Source of the DNA: Mogibacterium kristiansenii
GTDB taxonomy: Bacteria; Bacillota; Clostridia; Peptostreptococcales; Anaerovoracaceae
Direction: 5' to 3'
Assembly (NCBI RefSeq): GCF_009695905.1
Contig: NZ_VUNA01000004.1
Coordinates: 62,001-126,000, forward strand
Length of the DNA: 64,000 nucleotides
Numbering within the stretch: position 1 is the first letter of the stretch; each line of letters opens with the position of its first letter. The notes beneath the pieces were generated by a model. The model was given only the letters and a program-made list of their open reading frames with translations. It did not search any database and was not told where the DNA came from. Below are positions 61,739 through 64,000 of the stretch, in pieces. The position numbers were made by a program, and so were the translations under genes.

Positions 61739-63226
61739 TTATCCATGGGTTTTATTTTTGCATTCGGTATCTGTCGGCTTTTTCACCGTATCCATTTCGA
61801 ACCAGAAGTCGCTGCCCTGGCCTACCTTGCTTTTTACCCCGTAATTAGCATTGTGGAGTACCAGAATACCTTTGACGATGGAAAGCCCCAGGCCGGATCC
61901 TTCGATGCTCCGGTTCCGGTTCGCGCTGGTGCGGTAATACCGTTCCCATACGTGGGACAGTTCGTCGGAGGCGATGCCGTCGCCGTGGTCGATAACATCT
62001 ACCCGGACCTTTTTGCCGATTCGCTTTACCTCCACGATCACCACCCGATCCTCACCGCAATACTTAATGGCATTGGAGACGAAGTTGGACAGGACCTGTT
62101 TGATTTTCTCCTTGTCGCCGTAGACATAAGCCGCCTTGCACTTGTTCAGTCGGATGTGGTATCCGTTCTGCTCGTTCAGCACCTTATAGGTAGCCACGAT
62201 TTCCTCCGTCACTGCCACCAAATCGAAGATTTCCTTGTCCAGCTCCAGAGTGTTGGACTGAATCTTGGAGGCGGAAAGCATGTCGGATACCAGCTTGTTC
62301 AGCCGATCCGCTTCGGTGATGATGACCTTTAGGTGCTCCTTCCGCTTCTCCGGATTATCACCGGAGATGTCGTTGATCATTTCCGCGTAGGATTTGATCA
62401 TGGTGAGCGGAGTCTTCAGATCGTGGGACACATTGGCAATCAAATCCCGTTGATAGAAGTCCGTCTTCTGCATTTCGTAGGAAGCGGTATTCAAGGTTCG
62501 GGCCAATTCGTTGGTCTCTGTGAACATGCCTCCGTTGAATTTCACGTTGTAGTTGCCGTGAGAAAGTTCCACGGCCGATTTGGTGATGTCCTTAATCGGT
62601 CGAGACAGCCTTCGGGCGATGAACAGTGCCAGCAGTGCGGCCACAATCAGGGCGATGCAGCTGATGTATTTCAGCTGCAGCCGAAGGATGGATATGGTGG
62701 ATTTCACCGGATACAAGGGGGCCACGATGAACAAAATGTTATTGCTGGGTGTGTCCCCGATGTAGGTGGCATAAATCAGTTTCCGGCTGTCCTTCTTCGT
62801 ATCGTTAGCCACTAGGGAAACGGAATTCTTATTGCTCTTCTCCAAGCGGTCCCGCGCCGTGGATGTTTCGTAATCGTAGGCGATGGAAGATGGCCTGAAG
62901 TACGAACCGTTGTCAAAGACGCTGGTGCCGTTCGGAGTGTCCACCCGGATGAAAATATCACTGGATGCAGAGGCGTTGAGCGCCAGATTCTTGAATTGCC
63001 CGTCGTCCTGCAGAAACTCGTTCTTCAGAAGAGCAGCGGTATGCTCCGTTTCCTGAACCTTCATCTGTTCAAAATAATGGGTCATGAAGAAGCTCTGGAG
63101 CGACCAAATCAGCATAATCAATACGGCTGCAAAAGTGAAGAAGTACAGCAGCATGACGGTTCGGATGCTGTTAAGATCAAACTTATTCTGCTGATTCTTT
63201 TCCTTTCTTGCTGTCGTCGTATTCAA
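61739..63226 (-). CDS. sensor histidine kinase
   Basis: A 495-residue membrane kinase. The first membrane helix (about 22-45, VMLLYFFTFAAVLIMLIWSL) and the second near 180-200 flank an extracellular sensor region. A HAMP linker (RRLSRPIKDITKSAVELSHGNY) follows. The phospho-acceptor His is in NVSHDLKTPL, then the ATPase boxes appear with NFVSNAIKYCGED, DHGDGIASDE and GSGLGLSIVKGI. It overlaps the regulator gene by 44 bp. The signal sensed is unknown. Confidence 0.9.
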   Translation of the reverse strand: MNTTTARKEKNQQNKFDLNSIRTVMLLYFFTFAAVLIMLIWSLQSFFMTHYFEQMKVQETEHTAALLKNEFLQDDGQFKNLALNASASSDIFIRVDTPNGTSVFDNGSYFRPSSIAYDYETSTARDRLEKSNKNSVSLVANDTKKDSRKLIYATYIGDTPSNNILFIVAPLYPVKSTISILRLQLKYISCIALIVAALLALFIARRLSRPIKDITKSAVELSHGNYNVKFNGGMFTETNELARTLNTASYEMQKTDFYQRDLIANVSHDLKTPLTMIKSYAEMINDISGDNPEKRKEHLKVIITEADRLNKLVSDMLSASKIQSNTLELDKEIFDLVAVTEEIVATYKVLNEQNGYHIRLNKCKAAYVYGDKEKIKQVLSNFVSNAIKYCGEDRVVIVEVKRIGKKVRVDVIDHGDGIASDELSHVWERYYRTSANRNRSIEGSGLGLSIVKGILVLHNANYGVKSKVGQGSDFWFEMDTVKKPTDTECKNKTHG

Positions 63227-63887
63227 ATTTGTATCCTACTCCTCTCAACGTTACAATGAAATTTCGATACGGTCCCAGGTTGTTCCGCAGATTCTTGATA
63301 TGGGTATCGATGGTGCGGTCGTCGCCAAAGAAGTCGTATCCCCAGATGTCGGAAAGAAGCTTGTCTCTGGACAATGCAATATTCTTATTCTGAATCAGGT
63401 AGAAGAGAAGGTCGTATTCCTTCGGGGTCAGGTTGACCCGTTCACCGTCTACGGTAATGGTGCGGGCGGCAAAGTTCACTTCCAGTCCGTCGAACTTCAT
63501 TACCTGGGCGCTGTTGTTCTCGGAACCGCTCTTCCGCTGCAGGACCGCATTCACCCGAGCCATCAGTTCCTTCGGGCTGAATGGCTTGACCACATAATCG
63601 TCGATGCCCAGCTCAAAGCCGAACAGCTTGTCGTATTCTTCCCCTCTGGCGGAGAGCATGATTACCGGGATATCCTTGATCTTCTTGATTTCCTTCACGG
63701 AGCTGAATCCATCCAGCTTCGGCATCATCACATCCATGATAATCAAATCGTAATCGTTGAGCTTGCAGAGACCGATGGCACTCATGCCGTCGGCTGCTTC
63801 GGTCACCTCATATCCGCTGAACTCAGCGTATTCTTTGATGACCTCACGGATCTTATCTTCGTCGTCCACTACGAGTAATTTCTTCAT
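63183..63887 (-). CDS. OmpR-family response regulator
   Basis: A 234-residue regulator. The receiver domain has acidic DDE at 8-10, phospho-acceptor Asp52 in IIMDVMMPKLDG, and Lys in VVKPFSPKEL. The C-terminal winged HTH has LTPKEYDLLFYLIQNKN and RTIDTHIKNLRNNL. It pairs with the overlapping histidine kinase. A TATAAT box lies on the minus strand at 63930-63925. Confidence 0.95.
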   Translation of the reverse strand: MKKLLVVDDEDKIREVIKEYAEFSGYEVTEAADGMSAIGLCKLNDYDLIIMDVMMPKLDGFSSVKEIKKIKDIPVIMLSARGEEYDKLFGFELGIDDYVVKPFSPKELMARVNAVLQRKSGSENNSAQVMKFDGLEVNFAARTITVDGERVNLTPKEYDLLFYLIQNKNIALSRDKLLSDIWGYDFFGDDRTIDTHIKNLRNNLGPYRNFIVTLRGVGYKFEYDDSKKGKESAE

Positions 63888-64000
63888 TCAAGTTTCTCCT
63901 TTCAGTATTCCGGCAGTCCCTTTTATTATAAGAGATTGCGCCATTGAAAAACTGTAAAAATTATATCACAGAAATGTGAAAGATGATAGAATAACAACTG

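Overview
The window looks like a chromosomal segment of an anaerobic, Gram-positive, fairly GC-rich member of the Clostridia. Evidence for this is the strong AGGAGG-type ribosome sites, NfnAB, rubrerythrin/rubredoxin, a FabK-type fatty-acid operon, a Re-citrate-synthase operon, sortase-anchored pili and CIRCE control. A placement near the Eubacterium/Mogibacterium (Anaerovoracaceae) group is only an inference. I saw no rRNA, tRNA, insertion sequence, CRISPR or cas gene.

Layout. 1-5092: a truncated hypothetical gene, a four-hairpin array, a hemerythrin-like protein, a DUF1847 protein, YhbY and the bifurcating transhydrogenase NfnAB. 5126-5955: ten-unit palindromic array A. 6213-11625: pilus operon (FctA-type pilin, class B sortase, catalytically dead SipA-like signal peptidase, fused minor pilin/adhesin). 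11692-14477: GIY-YIG protein, acetyltransferase, Hsp20 under CIRCE, rubredoxin, rubrerythrin and a PerR-like regulator. 14764-16651: hydroxyisocaproate-type dehydrogenase, array B, tautomerase. 16982-27759: a complete type II fatty-acid synthesis operon, acpP to fabZ, including an extra FabK-like protein with an Fe-S-type cysteine cluster, then a MarR regulator. 27909-30043: array C, methylglyoxal synthase, a flavodoxin-ferredoxin protein. 30240-35781: Re-citrate synthase, aconitase and isocitrate dehydrogenase (acetyl-CoA to 2-oxoglutarate), then an AEC transporter. 35919-36776: arrays D and E. 36914-39070: two G3E metallochaperone GTPases. 39251-40882: array F running into a frameshifted sortase-anchored pseudogene. 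40921-49162: AEC transporter, SDR, VUT transporter, D-lactate dehydrogenase, nitroreductase/TVP38/Fe-S operon, LysR, PduL. 49333-57646: TadA, a membrane protein, IspE, GntR, CarA and a CarB-DapF fusion. 57688-63887: an SDR remnant, UPF0210/ACT pair, radical SAM protein, asparaginase and a two-component system.

The most unusual content is a family of tandem structured repeats (arrays A to F). Each unit is 50-56 bp: two complementary arms of 8-10 bp around an asymmetric core resembling ACGAAGGAATAAGGG followed by CTAGCGGGG. Units repeat at strict periods of 86, 87 or 96 bp. Arm sequences differ between arrays but change together on both sides, while the core is kept. Hybrid units with arms from two types occur, and most arrays begin 25-50 bp past a factor-independent terminator. 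I do not recognise this family; its function is unknown.
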